Source: Pilasporangium apinafurcum (Eukaryota > Oomycota > Peronosporomycetes > Pythiales > Pythiaceae). From it: a stretch of 64,000 bases of DNA. The stretch's first letter is position 1. Each line of letters starts with the position of its first letter. This document shows, piece by piece, positions 62,772 through 64,000 of this stretch. The stretch lies in NCBI GenBank assembly GCA_001600495.1, contig BCKE01000026.1:225726-289725 (forward strand), given 5' to 3'. Position numbers and translations under genes: made by a program. The notes beneath the pieces are model-generated. The model searched no databases, had not been told where the DNA came from, and was given only the letters and a program-made list of their open reading frames with translations.

Positions 62772-63614
62772 ACCAGTTATCTGTCCAATTTTATTCTGCC
62801 AGCGATCTGCTCTCTACCTTGTGCATGGTCTAGTGCTGGTGGAGAGATCGAAGCAGTAACTACGTATCTGGTTGCTGGATGTGTCCATTCTTGATCAGGC
62901 TGGCTCTACCAACATTCCTCCAGAAGAATGCATGCGATTGGATGGTGAAGAGCTACAAACCAAAATGAACCAGTGTTGCAAATGCTACGAGCTGCTGCTC
63001 CATGAATTTCACATATTGGACTGTGCAATTGTGGTGTTGGATAACAGCAACATAGCTAGAAGTACTATGTGGGATTTTACAAGCAGCAGGAGCCCCAAGA
63101 TCTACTACTCTAATTCTATTATGGATCGAGTTTGGAATCGCAAAGAGCATGTGACAGTCGTACAAAATAGCAAGGCGATATCCCATATCATTGCATCTGA
63201 AGATAATGCCCTGTCTAGTGCAGTGTGGGGTGGAAACGGCAGTATCTGCGCATGGCACAGCTACTAAACGTTTTTGACCAGATAATCAGATCTGAAAGAG
63301 AAATCCGGGCAGCATTAATGTAAAAAGTCCATCTTGCTATCTATAATGGAATGAATTCTCAAGTCCACCGTTCTAATGTGGTGTATAACATCATGTTTCC
63401 ATGCGCGAAATATTGCACTCATGACCACGTCCATCAATCTTTCATACTCCATCCATTGCTAAGAGTTCATCATCATACGTTTTTCCAATGCTTGCGTAAT
63501 TAAGACTATCACTCCTCACCGATGAGTGGGAGCTGGCTGCCTTTTTTTTTGTAGCCGCTTGCGCAACACAATTTTTTTCTGAAGTCAGCATAGAGATTTT
63601 CTTCTTGCGTGTGA
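62772..63614. other. divergent spacer, no confident gene
   Basis: 843 bp. A frame at 62932-63267 (ATG at 62932, MRLDGEELQTKMNQCCKCYE) has no recognisable motif and may be chance. The promoters of the 61410 and 63615 genes must lie here. Confidence 0.35.
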
Positions 63615-64000
63615 ATGTCGGACGAACTCAGCGAGCTATTGTCATGGTACGAAGAACATCTAGCAACACATAATAATTCAAATGTGACCATTCAACAGCA
63701 GCAACCCAAAGAGCGAGCTGAAGAGAATGAGGACAACACATCGAGATCAACCAGTTCATTAAAAAAGGAAATCATCACTAAAGAAGGCGAAGCTGTGTTA
63801 ACACCACCACCACCGCCATTGACAATTGAGGTACCTAGTACTACTGGTGAGAATAAAGCACTCACCACCACGCAGTGTGGTACGACCAACTCCACAGAAA
63901 AGCGGAGACAGCGGAGACGAGACCCAGATGAACTAGGTCTCACACCACAGGAACTACATCGAAAGCGAAATCGCGAGTCGCTTCAACGCGCGAGAAAGCG
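63615..64000 (+). CDS. bZIP transcription factor, 5' part (runs off right edge)
   Basis: The frame is open from ATG 63615 to the end of the window (128 codons). It starts MSDELSELLSWYEEHLATHN, an acidic Leu-rich opening like the other array members. A Pro run is at about 70-75 (PPPPP). The basic region begins at about residue 115: ELHRKRNRESLQRARK. The zipper and C-terminal domain lie outside the window. It belongs to the same family, which shows the array continues to the right. Confidence 0.85.
   Translation, partial: MSDELSELLSWYEEHLATHNNSNVTIQQQQPKERAEENEDNTSRSTSSLKKEIITKEGEAVLTPPPPPLTIEVPSTTGENKALTTTQCGTTNSTEKRRQRRRDPDELGLTPQELHRKRNRESLQRARK

Noticed and set aside
62872-63267. 131-codon frame upstream of the last gene
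   Set aside because: It opens on TTG. The first ATG (62932) gives a protein without recognisable domains. Kept only as a note in the spacer entry.

Overview
The window looks like nuclear DNA of an oomycete (water mould), probably of the Peronosporales/Pythiales type. The reasons are short GT-AG introns (67-90 bp), compact genes, initiator-like promoter sites of the oomycete type (GCTCATTYY), bZIP basic regions of the style seen in oomycetes, and relics of Fanzor, the eukaryotic TnpB-like nuclease known from oomycete transposons. The exact species cannot be told from sequence alone.

Layout. (1) 1-647: the 5' part of a bZIP gene runs off the left edge. (2) 2303-11297: four minus-strand MATE transporter genes with three exons each and identical intron positions. 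A Fanzor relic lies between the third and fourth. (3) 11912-13483: an intronless plus-strand MATE gene. (4) 14072-15478: a protein built almost wholly of 11-residue repeats. (5) 16010-19207: two minus-strand bZIP genes. (6) 19660-23960: two unrelated single genes, a SWIRM/ZZ/SANT chromatin-remodelling subunit (SWI3/BAF155-like) and a five-exon leucine-rich-repeat plus coiled-coil protein. (7) 24317-28262: two more plus-strand MATE genes with one intron each. (8) 29822-64000: a dense array of intronless bZIP genes on both strands, with decayed copies between them and, in 31.6-40.3 kb, several mobile-element fragments.

The main theme is two interleaved, locally amplified families. The first has seven MATE antiporters, all with a cytosolic N-terminal ExxxLL motif that suggests sorting to a vacuolar or endosomal membrane. 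Two of them have Gln in place of the conserved TM7 Glu. The second has about seventeen genes (fifteen complete, two cut by the window edges) plus at least four pseudogenes. Each encodes a short acidic leucine-rich N-terminus, a bZIP basic region and zipper, a second coiled coil, and a C-terminal region of about 190 residues that I read as a START-like (lipid-binding) domain. I infer that these are transcription factors whose activity may depend on a bound small hydrophobic ligand, an arrangement that would parallel plant HD-Zip/START proteins.

Low-copy debris of one mobile-element family recurs at 1.9-2.3, 4.2-4.3, 8.9-9.4, 31.6-33.2, 34.8-35.4 and 39.7-40.3 kb. Two fragments keep the Fanzor RuvC-II glutamate, the CxxC...CxxC zinc ribbon and the RuvC-III aspartate, but none is an intact gene. 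A separate 344-bp MITE with 8-bp target-site duplications lies at 39.3-39.6 kb. Starts were moved to the first in-frame ATG wherever the longest frame opened on TTG or GTG. No tRNA, rRNA or CRISPR array was seen.
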